DNA of 64,000 nucleotides from NCBI RefSeq assembly GCF_001905125.1, contig NZ_LWLE01000034.1, positions 284,791-348,790 of the forward strand. The letters are read 5' to 3'. The stretch is from Streptomyces sp. TSRI0281. GTDB taxonomy: Bacteria > Actinomycetota > Actinomycetes > Streptomycetales > Streptomycetaceae. The position numbers were made by a program, and so were the translations under genes. Below the pieces are notes generated by a model. The model was not told where the DNA came from, made no database searches, and worked only from the letters and a program-made list of their open reading frames with translations. The stretch's first letter is position 1. Each line of letters begins with the position of its first letter. Positions 17,254 through 24,544 of this stretch are shown in pieces.

Positions 17254-19896
17254 ATGGTGACCTTCGCTCAGGCACAGGAGCGGGCGGACGAGTGGGTCAA
17301 CGGCGATGTGGCCGTGTACCAGCACCGGGAGGTGCGGGTCCGTGAGTTCGAGCTGGGCTTCGTGGTGTGGGCCGAGGACCGGGCGGAGGGCCCCGTCTCG
17401 GACGGCGGCTGCCAGCGGCTGGTGATCGCCCGCGACAGCGGTGAGGCCACGCTGTGGCCCGGACTGCCGGTGGGAGAGGTGATCCGGCGGTACGAGGAGG
17501 AGTACGGCGCCCCGTCCGACGCGCCGCCCGCTCCGGCGCCGCCGCAGCGCATCGACCTGAACCAGACGTCGTTCCTGCTGACCCCGCCGGAGTGGCTCCA
17601 GGAGGCCGCGGACAAGCTGGGGATCCCGGACCGGCGCGCGGACCGGGACAGCGGTGCGAGTACGGACGCGGACGCGAGTGCGGGTGCGGGGGCGGGGGCG
17701 ACGCCGGTTCCGGGGACGCCCGTGGCATCCGCCGCCCCGCCCGCTCCCTCTCCTCCCTCTCCTCCCTCTCCTCCTTCCTCTCCTCCCTCCGCGCCCTCTC
17801 CCGCTGCGCCCGCCGCTCCCGTCGGGGCTCCGTCCGGGGACTCGGCGGCCGACTGGCCGGCAGCCGCCGGCCAGGGCGCTCCCGGCGACTACGAGCCGAC
17901 GGCATCCGACGGTGTTCCCGCGTCCGCGTCGTCCGCCGCCGTGCCCGTGGGGTCCACCCCCTGGGCCGGTACCGACACCAACGGCGGGTCCGACGAGGGC
18001 GCCGTCCCGCTGCCCGCGACGGTGTTCGCGCCGCCCCTCTCCGGGGCCGACGACGAGGGGGCCCCGCCGCTGGTCGTGCCCGCCGACGCGCCCACGGCGC
18101 TGATGTCCGGCGGCAGCCATCTGCCGCGTACGAGCGTCGCTCCCGCACTGAATCCGCAGCAGGGCCCCGGTCCCGGCTCCCGCCCCAGTGACATCGCGGA
18201 CGCGGCCACCAGCAAGGCCGTGGTGCAGCCGCGCGGCACCCGCGGGAGCGGTGCGGGCACCCCGCCGCCGCCCGGCGCCCCGGGAACTCCCGGCGTGCGC
18301 CCCGGAGCGACGCCGCCGCCCTCGGGTCCGGGTGCGCCCGGTGCCCCGGCGGGCGGCTATCTGCCGACGCAGCTCGTCGCCCAGCAGGGCCCGCCCGGAG
18401 CGCCGCAGCCGCCCGGCCCGCCCGGCCCTCCGGGTGCGCCCACGCCCCCCGGCCCTCCCACGCCGCCCGGTCCGCCGGGTGCCACGCCGCCGCCCGGTGG
18501 CGGGATGCACCATGCGGCGACGATGTTCGCGGACGCGAGCGGCCCCGGCGGCCCCGGCGGCCTGGCCGCTCCGCAGCCTCCGGGCCCGCCCGGCGTGCCC
18601 GGTGCCGGTGCCGGTGCGCCGCAGCCTCCCGGCCCGCCCGGTCCTCCGGGTGCGCCGGGTGCGCCGACGCCGCCCGGTCCGCCCCCGCCCCCCGCTCCTC
18701 CCGGCGGCGGGGTGCACCATGCCGCGACGATGCTGGCGAGCCCCGGTCCGGTCGGCCCCCAGGCCCCCCAGCCGCCCGGCCCGCCCGGTCCTCCGGGTGC
18801 GCCCGCGCCTCCCGGTCCGCCCGGGATGCCGCTGGGCGGTGCCCCCGGCCCCGTACCGCCCAATCCCCACGTACCGCCGCCTCCGCCTCCGTCGTACGGC
18901 TATCCGCAGCAGCCCACCGGTCAGCCGACCGTCGGGCCCGGCTACCAGGCCGTCCTGCGGTTCCGGGCCCCGGACGGGAGCGAGCAGCAGCTGATCCGCC
19001 GCTCGGCGCCCGGCACCCCGCACCCGGAGTGGCAGATGCTGCACGAGCTGCGCGCCATGAACGTGCCGCCGCAGCAGGTGATCGAGCTGCACACCGAGCT
19101 GGAGTCCTGTGAGCTGCCGGGCGGTTACTGCGCGCGGATGATCCGGGAGACCTGGCCGCAGGTGCGGATCACCAGCGTCGCCCCGTACGGCACCGATCAC
19201 GCGAGCCGTCAGCAGGGCATGCAGCATCTGCTGACCCACCAGGGCGAGCTGCACCAGGTCGCCGACGGTCCGGCCCGCCCGGCGCCGGTACGGGCCCCGC
19301 TGCCGCAGCTGCCGCCCGCCCCGGCGATTCCGCCGGAGGCGGTCGCGGAGGAGCTGGCGATGGCCTTCGGCCCGCAGGGCGTGCTCCGCTTCGACCAGCG
19401 GGCCGTGTCCCGCCAGGGCGTGCCCGAGATCGTGGCGCAGACCCTGGTGTGGGCGGGGCTGCCCGCCGATTTCGGGCCGTTCTTCTGGGCGCAGCCGGGT
19501 CAGCCGGTGGTCCCCACGCTGGCCGAGCTGGCCACGCAGCGCCAGGTGCAGCCCGCGTCCGACGCGGGCTCGTACCTCGTGATGGGGACCGACTTCGGCC
19601 GGGCGATCTGTGTCCAGTACGGCACGGCGCACATCGTGGCCGTGCCGGTGGAGGCCGGACCGGCCGGCCGTACGGCGGCGCCACAGTTCGTGAACACCGG
19701 GCTGCCGGAGTTCGTGCGCTCGATGGCACTGCTCGGCCGGATGTGGCGGCTGCGCTTCGGGCTCAACCCGGAGCAGGCGGGCCGCTGGACCGTCGACTTC
19801 CAGGCGCAGCTGGTGGCGCTGGACCCGGCGGCGCTCGCGTCGCCGGAGAGCTGGTGGTCCGTGCTGCTGGAGCAGATGTGGGACGGGCTGCTCTGA
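17254..19896 (+). CDS. Imm35-like / collagen-like linker / deaminase-like / SUKH-4 multidomain protein
   Basis: About 880 residues in four parts. Residues 1-90 form a small domain (FAQAQERADEWVNG ... VIRRYEEEYG) resembling Imm35/YrhB-type immunity proteins. Residues 130-560 are a low-complexity linker rich in Pro, Gly and Ala with many collagen-like PPGPPGPPG triplets and a repeated HHAATM(F/L)A motif. Residues 565-660 hold HTE (613-615) and C619/C626 with an intervening LPGG, reminiscent of XOO_2897-type deaminases. The end (about 690-880) looks like a SUKH-4 domain. ATG 17254 has well-spaced GGAGGGG; GTG 17245 is an alternative. There is no signal peptide. Confidence 0.7.
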   Translation: MVTFAQAQERADEWVNGDVAVYQHREVRVREFELGFVVWAEDRAEGPVSDGGCQRLVIARDSGEATLWPGLPVGEVIRRYEEEYGAPSDAPPAPAPPQRIDLNQTSFLLTPPEWLQEAADKLGIPDRRADRDSGASTDADASAGAGAGATPVPGTPVASAAPPAPSPPSPPSPPSSPPSAPSPAAPAAPVGAPSGDSAADWPAAAGQGAPGDYEPTASDGVPASASSAAVPVGSTPWAGTDTNGGSDEGAVPLPATVFAPPLSGADDEGAPPLVVPADAPTALMSGGSHLPRTSVAPALNPQQGPGPGSRPSDIADAATSKAVVQPRGTRGSGAGTPPPPGAPGTPGVRPGATPPPSGPGAPGAPAGGYLPTQLVAQQGPPGAPQPPGPPGPPGAPTPPGPPTPPGPPGATPPPGGGMHHAATMFADASGPGGPGGLAAPQPPGPPGVPGAGAGAPQPPGPPGPPGAPGAPTPPGPPPPPAPPGGGVHHAATMLASPGPVGPQAPQPPGPPGPPGAPAPPGPPGMPLGGAPGPVPPNPHVPPPPPPSYGYPQQPTGQPTVGPGYQAVLRFRAPDGSEQQLIRRSAPGTPHPEWQMLHELRAMNVPPQQVIELHTELESCELPGGYCARMIRETWPQVRITSVAPYGTDHASRQQGMQHLLTHQGELHQVADGPARPAPVRAPLPQLPPAPAIPPEAVAEELAMAFGPQGVLRFDQRAVSRQGVPEIVAQTLVWAGLPADFGPFFWAQPGQPVVPTLAELATQRQVQPASDAGSYLVMGTDFGRAICVQYGTAHIVAVPVEAGPAGRTAAPQFVNTGLPEFVRSMALLGRMWRLRFGLNPEQAGRWTVDFQAQLVALDPAALASPESWWSVLLEQMWDGLL

Positions 19897-19926
19897 CCTG
19901 TACGTACCTTCTTCGGTGACGGCCCT

Positions 19927-19961
19927 GAGGCGCCCGGACCCCTGAGGGGGACGGGCGCCTC
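19927..19961 (+). terminator. Hairpin after the SUKH-4 gene
   Basis: Arms GAGGCGCCCG (19927-19936) and CGGGCGCCTC (19952-19961) pair perfectly, with extra CCCC/GGGG pairing inside the loop. It starts 30 bp after the stop codon and is followed by a CTCTTCC stretch. It is a probable terminator. Confidence 0.65.
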
Positions 19962-20090
19962 ACGCTCTTCCGCGCTGTGATGCCGGTCGCTTCCGCGCCG
20001 AATGGCGTTGATCGATTCCGACTTCTTTCACCAATTGCCGCATCCTTGACGTATTGATGGGTGTCGGAGAGTCGGAGAGAGGCTTCAAGG

Positions 20091-21005
20091 ATGAGTGCTG
20101 CACCGGATTCCGCGTACGGCTTCGTCGGCGTACGGGGACGTGGCTACCGCCCTGAGCAGGTGGACGGCACCGTGGCAGCCCTGTCGGCGGAGCGGGACGC
20201 GGCACTGGCCGAGATCACCCGGCTGTCGGACCTGGCACAGGAGCTGGCCGCCGAGTCGGCCCGGCTGGGCGAGACCGTGGCCACGCTCGCCCCGCAGACC
20301 TACGCGGAGCTGGGTGAGCGGGCCCAGCAGATCCTGGCGCTCGCCGAGAGCGAGGCCGAGACGATGCGCGACGCCGCGCAGGCGGAGGGCCAGGAGTGGC
20401 GGGACGCGGCCGGGACGGCGGGTCGGGCGGCCGGGGACGCGGCCCGCGAGTACTCCGGGACGGTACGGGCGGCGGCCGAGGCGTACGCGGAGCAGGTGCT
20501 CGATGCCGCGCGCAACACCGCCGAGGACACCGTCTCCCGTGCCCGCCAGGAGGCCGCCGAGGTCGCGGAGACGGCCGCGACGGCGATGCGCGAGACGCGG
20601 CGCCGTACGGCGAGCGTGCTGGCCCACCAGAAGCAGGAACACACCGAGCGTACGAAGGTGTCGGAGGCCGAACTGGCAGCGGAGGAAGCCGCGTTGACTG
20701 CCCGGCACACGGAGCTGACCGCCCGGGCGGAGGCGCTGCTCGCCGACGCCAAGCGGGCGCTCGCGGAGACCGAGGAGGCGGCCCGGCACGGCCAGGAGGA
20801 CGCGGAGGCGAGGGCCGCCGAGCTGCTCGTGGAGGCCGGGGTGCGCGAGGAGCGCGTGGTCCGGGAGACGGAACGCGTCCTGCGCGAGCACGACGAGGGC
20901 CGCGAGGAGGTGCAGGCGCACATGACGCACGTACGCAACTCGCTCGCGGCGCTCACCGGGCGCGTCGCTCCGTCGGCGGACGACGACCGGGCGACGGAGG
21001 ACTGA
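20091..21005 (+). CDS. Coiled-coil protein (annotated in Streptomyces as cellulose-binding protein)
   Basis: A 304-residue protein. The DivIVA-like N-terminus is FVGVRGRGYRPEQVDGTVAALSAERDAAL, followed by PQTYAELGERAQQILALAESEAE and then about 200 residues of Ala/Glu/Arg-rich coiled coil. This is the family conserved in Streptomyces near cytoskeletal filament proteins such as Scy and FilP. The name cellulose-binding is historical and is not supported by any carbohydrate-binding motif here. A role in the tip-growth cytoskeleton is likely. The start at 20091 has GAGAGG about ten bases upstream. Confidence 0.8.
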   Translation: MSAAPDSAYGFVGVRGRGYRPEQVDGTVAALSAERDAALAEITRLSDLAQELAAESARLGETVATLAPQTYAELGERAQQILALAESEAETMRDAAQAEGQEWRDAAGTAGRAAGDAAREYSGTVRAAAEAYAEQVLDAARNTAEDTVSRARQEAAEVAETAATAMRETRRRTASVLAHQKQEHTERTKVSEAELAAEEAALTARHTELTARAEALLADAKRALAETEEAARHGQEDAEARAAELLVEAGVREERVVRETERVLREHDEGREEVQAHMTHVRNSLAALTGRVAPSADDDRATED

Positions 21006-21045
21006 GGGCGGGGCGGATCTCTCTCGGAGCCGGGATCGGGCGGGC

Positions 21046-22080
21046 TCAGGCGGCGCTGGACCTGCGGCCCCTGTCGCGTCGGTGCGCCCGGTCGGCTCTG
21101 TCGGTCAGCGCGGCGCGCACGCTCTTGATGGAGTCGCCGACGGCGGGCACGTCGCTCGTGGCCGGGGTGTCGCAGTCGAGGCAGTTGCCGGGGCGGGCGG
21201 CCCGGAAGGCACGCTCGCACCCGCCGTCGCAGGTCTGCCAGGGCAGGAGGTCCGGCGGGGCGTCGGTGAGGGGTGCGGCGGGTGCGGGGGGCAGGGCGAC
21301 GGGGGTCTCGCCGAGCCGGTAGGCCAGGATGCGGGCCGGGCGGGCCCGGAGCGGGGTGGGCAGCCCGACGGTGAGTGCCTCGGTGATCTGCTCGGCGCCG
21401 ATACCCCGGGCGAGCCAGTCGGCGACAGCGGGGGCGAGCGCGGCCACCTCGCGCCGGGACAGACCCAGCCGGGCGTCGACGATGCGCAGCGAGGCCAGGA
21501 TGGCGACGGCGTGCGGGTCGGCATCGGGAAGCGCGAGCGGGGGCGGGGGAGCAACTGGTTCGGCCGGGGCGGGAGTTGCGCCGCCACCCGCGTCGGTCCC
21601 GGCAGCGGCATCCGCTTCCGCTTCCGGAGCATCCGGAACTCCCGGAGCTTCCCACGCGGTCACGTCGTCCGGCTCCGGCTTCGGCACCGCAGGCTTTCGC
21701 GGACGCGGCGGGGCGGGCCGGTCGTCCCCTCGCTCGGGCACGTCGTGGAAGTACGTACGGGTGCCGATCAGGCCGCCGGACCTCCGCACGCGGCGCCGTT
21801 CCAGATATCCGGCGTCCTCCAGCTCCCGCAGCGCGCGGGAGATCAGGATCTCGCCCTCGGTGAAGTGCGCGCACAGCGCTTCGATGCTCACCAGATCGCC
21901 GTCCGGCAAGGAGAGGATGTACGCGGCGACACCGACCGTGACGGCGCTTCCGGGGCGCTGAGCAAGGGAGTTGGCCATCACGGTGAAGTGGGCCGTGAGG
22001 CGCGTACGTACGTGGATCACGCCGGAGGTCGGAGCTCCGGATTCGGCGCGAAGGCGCGCGTTAGACTGCGAATCAGCCAT
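21046..22080 (-). CDS. Winged-helix protein with C-terminal Cys4 motif
   Basis: A 344-residue putative DNA-binding protein. Residues 20-115 form a winged helix (LTAHFTVMANSLAQRPGSAVTVGVAAYIL, then SIEALCAHFTEGEILISRALRELEDAGYLERRR, then TRTYFHD). A Pro/Ala linker covers about 115-190. A helical region (ILASLRIVDARLGLSRREVAALAPAVADWLARG) follows. A possible zinc knuckle CDGGC...CLDC lies near residue 295. This layout is widespread in Streptomyces but without a defined role. It marks the last ordinary gene before the accessory region. Confidence 0.75.
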   Translation of the reverse strand: MADSQSNARLRAESGAPTSGVIHVRTRLTAHFTVMANSLAQRPGSAVTVGVAAYILSLPDGDLVSIEALCAHFTEGEILISRALRELEDAGYLERRRVRRSGGLIGTRTYFHDVPERGDDRPAPPRPRKPAVPKPEPDDVTAWEAPGVPDAPEAEADAAAGTDAGGGATPAPAEPVAPPPPLALPDADPHAVAILASLRIVDARLGLSRREVAALAPAVADWLARGIGAEQITEALTVGLPTPLRARPARILAYRLGETPVALPPAPAAPLTDAPPDLLPWQTCDGGCERAFRAARPGNCLDCDTPATSDVPAVGDSIKSVRAALTDRADRAHRRDRGRRSSAA

Positions 22081-22417
22081 GGGGAAGGGTCTGTTCTTCC
22101 TGATTGGTCAGGCCCTCGTTCGGGATTGCCGTCCCGGCGGGGGCCGTCTTGGTGTGTGAGGTTGTTTCGCTGAACGTAACCGGCCTTTCCCTGTCGAGGC
22201 AAACAAGTCACCCTTGTGGGTGACGAGTTGGGAGGGGAGGGAGGGGGGTAGTTCTTTTCACCGGTTCTTAAGGGAGGTCCGTGGCCCACCGGGTAGGGGT
22301 GGGCGGGGGCCCGGTGGGCCGCGCCATACCAACGACGCGCAATATGGCCGCTGACCCGGTGGTGGGTCAACGGCCATATGAGCTTGAGTGGTGGGCGCCG
22401 GGGCTTCTATGCGGGTG
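22081..22417. other. Gene-free spacer with two hairpins at the left edge of the accessory region
   Basis: No coding frame with a ribosome site is seen. A 10-bp inverted repeat (22283-22292 with 22311-22320) is followed by a longer, nearly perfect 16-bp stem (22342-22357 with 22364-22379, 6-nt loop, one mismatch). The second hairpin lies just beyond the truncated phosphatase gene in its direction of transcription, so it may end that transcript. The upstream promoter of the winged-helix gene should also lie here. Confidence 0.5.
22342..22379. terminator. Strong 16-bp hairpin
   Basis: The arms read ATATGGCCGCTGACCC and its near-perfect reverse complement around a GGTGGT loop. It is placed 39 bp past the stop of the leftward phosphatase fragment. 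It could be a terminator or a recombination scar where the phosphatase gene was cut. Confidence 0.5.
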
Positions 22418-22582
22418 TCAGGGTACTCGTGCGCCCCGGCCTACGTGCCAGTCGCGAATGCCGGCGGAGCGGACCTCAACTGCGGTCCCGCCGCGCTGGG
22501 CGAGTACGGCGGCCGTGAGCGGGGCGCGGCAGTGGCAGCCCATGCACACCGTCAGGATCCGCCGGGGCCGGTCAGTGCTCAC
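22418..22582 (-). pseudogene. Truncated low-molecular-weight protein tyrosine phosphatase-like gene
   Basis: A 54-codon frame starting with GTG at 22582, whose start overlaps the stop of the ASCH gene as GTGA. It encodes RILTVCMGCHCRAPLTAAVL, the phosphate-binding loop region of the LMW phosphatase/arsenate-reductase fold (C13-x5-R19), then a second strand VEVRSAGIRDWHVG. The family needs about 140-160 residues and the DP loop near the C-terminus; both are missing. The usual Ser after the loop Arg is Ala here. It looks like the first third of a phosphatase cut short by a deletion or insertion. Confidence 0.6.
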
Positions 22583-22950
22583 GGTGCGTCAACTTTCGCG
22601 ACCTCGATGGCCAGTACCCCGAGCGCTTCCTTCTCCGCCGGGAAGATGTCGCGGATCGCGCGCAGTTGCTCCTCGGCGGTGACCGTGGGATTGATGGCGG
22701 CCGCGCTCTCGTGGTCGAACATCTCGTCAAATGTGCCGTACCTGGCAACGCGCTTCACCTGGGTCAAGGTGCTCTCGGCGCGGCAGGTGAAGCGGATCCG
22801 ATCGCCCGCCTTGATCCGCAGCATCGAGGAGTAGGCGACGCGCACCTCGACAGTCTTGGACCCGTTGGCGATGAGGTCGTAGTACTGCTTGTAGATCGGC
22901 ATGTCCCGGGACCGGGGTGTCGTGGCGAGGTGGGAGGGGCGCGAGGCCAT
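22579..22950 (-). CDS. ASCH domain protein
   Basis: A 123-residue protein. After a short tail it matches the ASCH/PUA-like fold: PIYKQYYDLIANGSKTVEVRV (the helix carrying the conserved GxKxxExR motif), KAGDRIRF and GVLAIEV at the end. ASCH domains bind RNA or act on nucleosides and nucleotides. The start at 22950 follows CAGGAGTTAGGACG. The frame stays open further upstream to 23082, where it encodes residues that may belong to a decayed gene. It is coupled to the truncated phosphatase through GTGA. Confidence 0.7.
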   Translation of the reverse strand: MASRPSHLATTPRSRDMPIYKQYYDLIANGSKTVEVRVAYSSMLRIKAGDRIRFTCRAESTLTQVKRVARYGTFDEMFDHESAAAINPTVTAEEQLRAIRDIFPAEKEALGVLAIEVAKVDAP

Positions 22951-23155
22951 GAGACGTCCTAACTCCTGTGAGGTGAAACTTCGGAAGAAGTGCTTGGGGT
23001 CGGTCAGCAGGTGGCCGACCATCCAGAGCAGCGCGTCGACGTACTGGTCGGTGGTGCCCGGCCAGTCGGTCGTGGACAGCATCCACGGTTCGACGCCGGG
23101 GAAGTCGGTGATCGAAGCCGCGCGTATGAGCGACTTGGGCAGCTTTCCGCCGGTG

Positions 23156-23497
23156 TCAGGCCTGCTGGTCGCTGTACGTCTCGGTGCTGTACTCGACGTC
23201 GGTGGCGTCCGACAGGGAGTCGAAGAAAGGCCGGTAGTAGCCGTCGATCAGGGTGGCGACGCCGTCCTTGCCGAGCGCGTGGTGGTACGTCTGCTGGTAG
23301 GCGTGGTGGGTCTCGGGGTCGAGGACGATGTTGTACGGGGCGTTGTCGAGCGCGCCGAACTTCCCCACGGTGTCGGTGCGGAACACCCGTCGGGCCTGCT
23401 GGGCGAGGAGGAACGCCGACGCCTGGACCAGGTTCGTGCCCAGGTGCGCGGCGCCGCCGCTGCACCTCGCCCTGGTCTTCAACCTGTCCCACACCAC
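23156..23497 (-). CDS. Hypothetical protein, probably a 5'-truncated fragment
   Basis: A 113-codon frame of unrecognised family. Residues from about 20 on look like genuine protein (LVQASAFLLAQQARRVFRTD, then DNAPYNIVLDPETHHAYQQT and GYYRPFFDSLSD). The first 18 residues are antisense to a plus-strand integrase tail, so the original 5' end was probably replaced. Downstream, in another frame, more protein-like sequence (TDFPGVEPWMLSTTDWPG, then LLTDPKHFFRSF) continues towards the ASCH gene. This suggests a frameshifted, once longer gene. No catalytic motif is visible. Confidence 0.4.
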   Translation of the reverse strand: MVWDRLKTRARCSGGAAHLGTNLVQASAFLLAQQARRVFRTDTVGKFGALDNAPYNIVLDPETHHAYQQTYHHALGKDGVATLIDGYYRPFFDSLSDATDVEYSTETYSDQQA

Positions 23498-23552
23498 CGC
23501 GAGCCGCTACGCGACCATCGCCCGAAACCTGCTCGACGACCAGATCGAGTAG
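23457..23552 (+). pseudogene. C-terminal remnant of an integrase/recombinase-type gene
   Basis: About 31 codons encode HLALVFNLSHTTASRYATIA followed by RNLLDDQIE and a stop. From memory, this resembles the C-terminal tail of Streptomyces site-specific integrase-type proteins. No start codon or body of the gene is present. It marks past mobile-element activity at the left side of this accessory region. The next 200 bp hold only further debris, including a short frame ending SYRLALAQARAAAQNAAG. Confidence 0.4.
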
Positions 23553-23748
23553 CCCCCTGGCTTTATCGGTTGAGTCCTGACACCGGTTGTCGATCGGTGG
23601 CAACCTGATCCAGACCGGCACCGGACTCCTACCGCCTGGCCCTCGCCCAGGCCCGGGCAGCAGCACAGAACGCCGCCGGCTGACCTTACCCGGCCAGCGG
23701 GAGGCGATGCCGTCTTGCCCCGCACACGAGGGTCCGGACGGCCTCTCG

Positions 23749-24312
23749 CTATTGCGGTGCGATGGCTTTGAGCCAGTCCTCGACGGCGACGACATCTGCC
23801 CACTGTGGGAACAGCTTTTCGGTGAGCATCGTGTGCACCTCGGGGTCAGTGTCGAGGCAGGCATCCGCCAGCACGGTGAGGCCGAAGTCCAGGTCGATGG
23901 CGTGCCACAGGGTGGACAGCACTACAGCGCTGGTGGCGATGCCGGTGAGAACAAGGCCGTCGATATCGCGAGCTCTGAGGACCAAGTCAAGGTCGCTGCC
24001 CGAGAACGCGCTCCCCCGCCTCTTGGTCACCACGACGTCGCCCGGCTGGGGCGCGACATCGTCATGGATCTCGGTGCCAGGGGCACCCTCGCGGAACAGG
24101 CCGGCCGGCACGGCGTTTTTCATCGCCCTGTTGCGAGGGCTGACTTCCGGATCGCCCGGTCGTAACCCCATCACCACGTAGATCACGGGGATGCCGGCAG
24201 CCCGGGCGCCGTCGATCGCCCTGCGCAAGCGTGGCAGATATCCGGAACCGTCGTCGGCGATGGCCACGACGTCCCGTTGGACGTCCATCACCAGAAGTGC
24301 GCTGTTCACCAT
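23749..24312 (-). CDS. Isochorismatase-fold (cysteine hydrolase family) protein
   Basis: A 187-residue protein of the isochorismatase superfamily. The catalytic Asp is in LLVMDVQRD and the catalytic Lys in VVTKRRGSAFSGSDLD. The nucleophile position, usually TxxCV, reads GIATSAVVLSTLWHAIDLDF, so Cys is replaced by Val. That is seen in a subgroup of the family, but it excludes a nicotinamidase-like Cys mechanism. The start at 24312 is preferred because GGAGAAGGG lies nine bases upstream; ATG 24321 directly abuts that site. It stands alone on the minus strand in the accessory region. Its substrate is unknown. Confidence 0.8.
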   Translation of the reverse strand: MVNSALLVMDVQRDVVAIADDGSGYLPRLRRAIDGARAAGIPVIYVVMGLRPGDPEVSPRNRAMKNAVPAGLFREGAPGTEIHDDVAPQPGDVVVTKRRGSAFSGSDLDLVLRARDIDGLVLTGIATSAVVLSTLWHAIDLDFGLTVLADACLDTDPEVHTMLTEKLFPQWADVVAVEDWLKAIAPQ

Positions 24313-24474
24313 GCTTGCCATCCCTTCTCCGTTGGGAAACACGCACAAGTCTGGTGGATCAACCGAGCCGAGAGCGAATGAGTATCCTTCCGATTCAGAG
24401 GCGACGAACCCACCGCCCTTTCGAGCCTCTGCCATCAGCCGCAAACGATCGGCTTTCGGAGACTGTGGAGGGCT

Positions 24475-24544
24475 CACGACCATTCCTGTGCGGTGCAACG
24501 GAATCGGCCGGGGGCTCCTGCCCGCGAGAAGTCCGCCGTACGCG
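24475..24544 (+). repeat. 70-bp direct repeat, left copy (A1)
   Basis: This is nearly identical to 27847-27915, in the same orientation, with one substitution and one extra G. The two copies bound a 3.3-kb segment carrying the TfuA fragment, the dioxygenase and an unknown gene. The TfuA reading frame starts inside this repeat. Confidence 0.85.
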
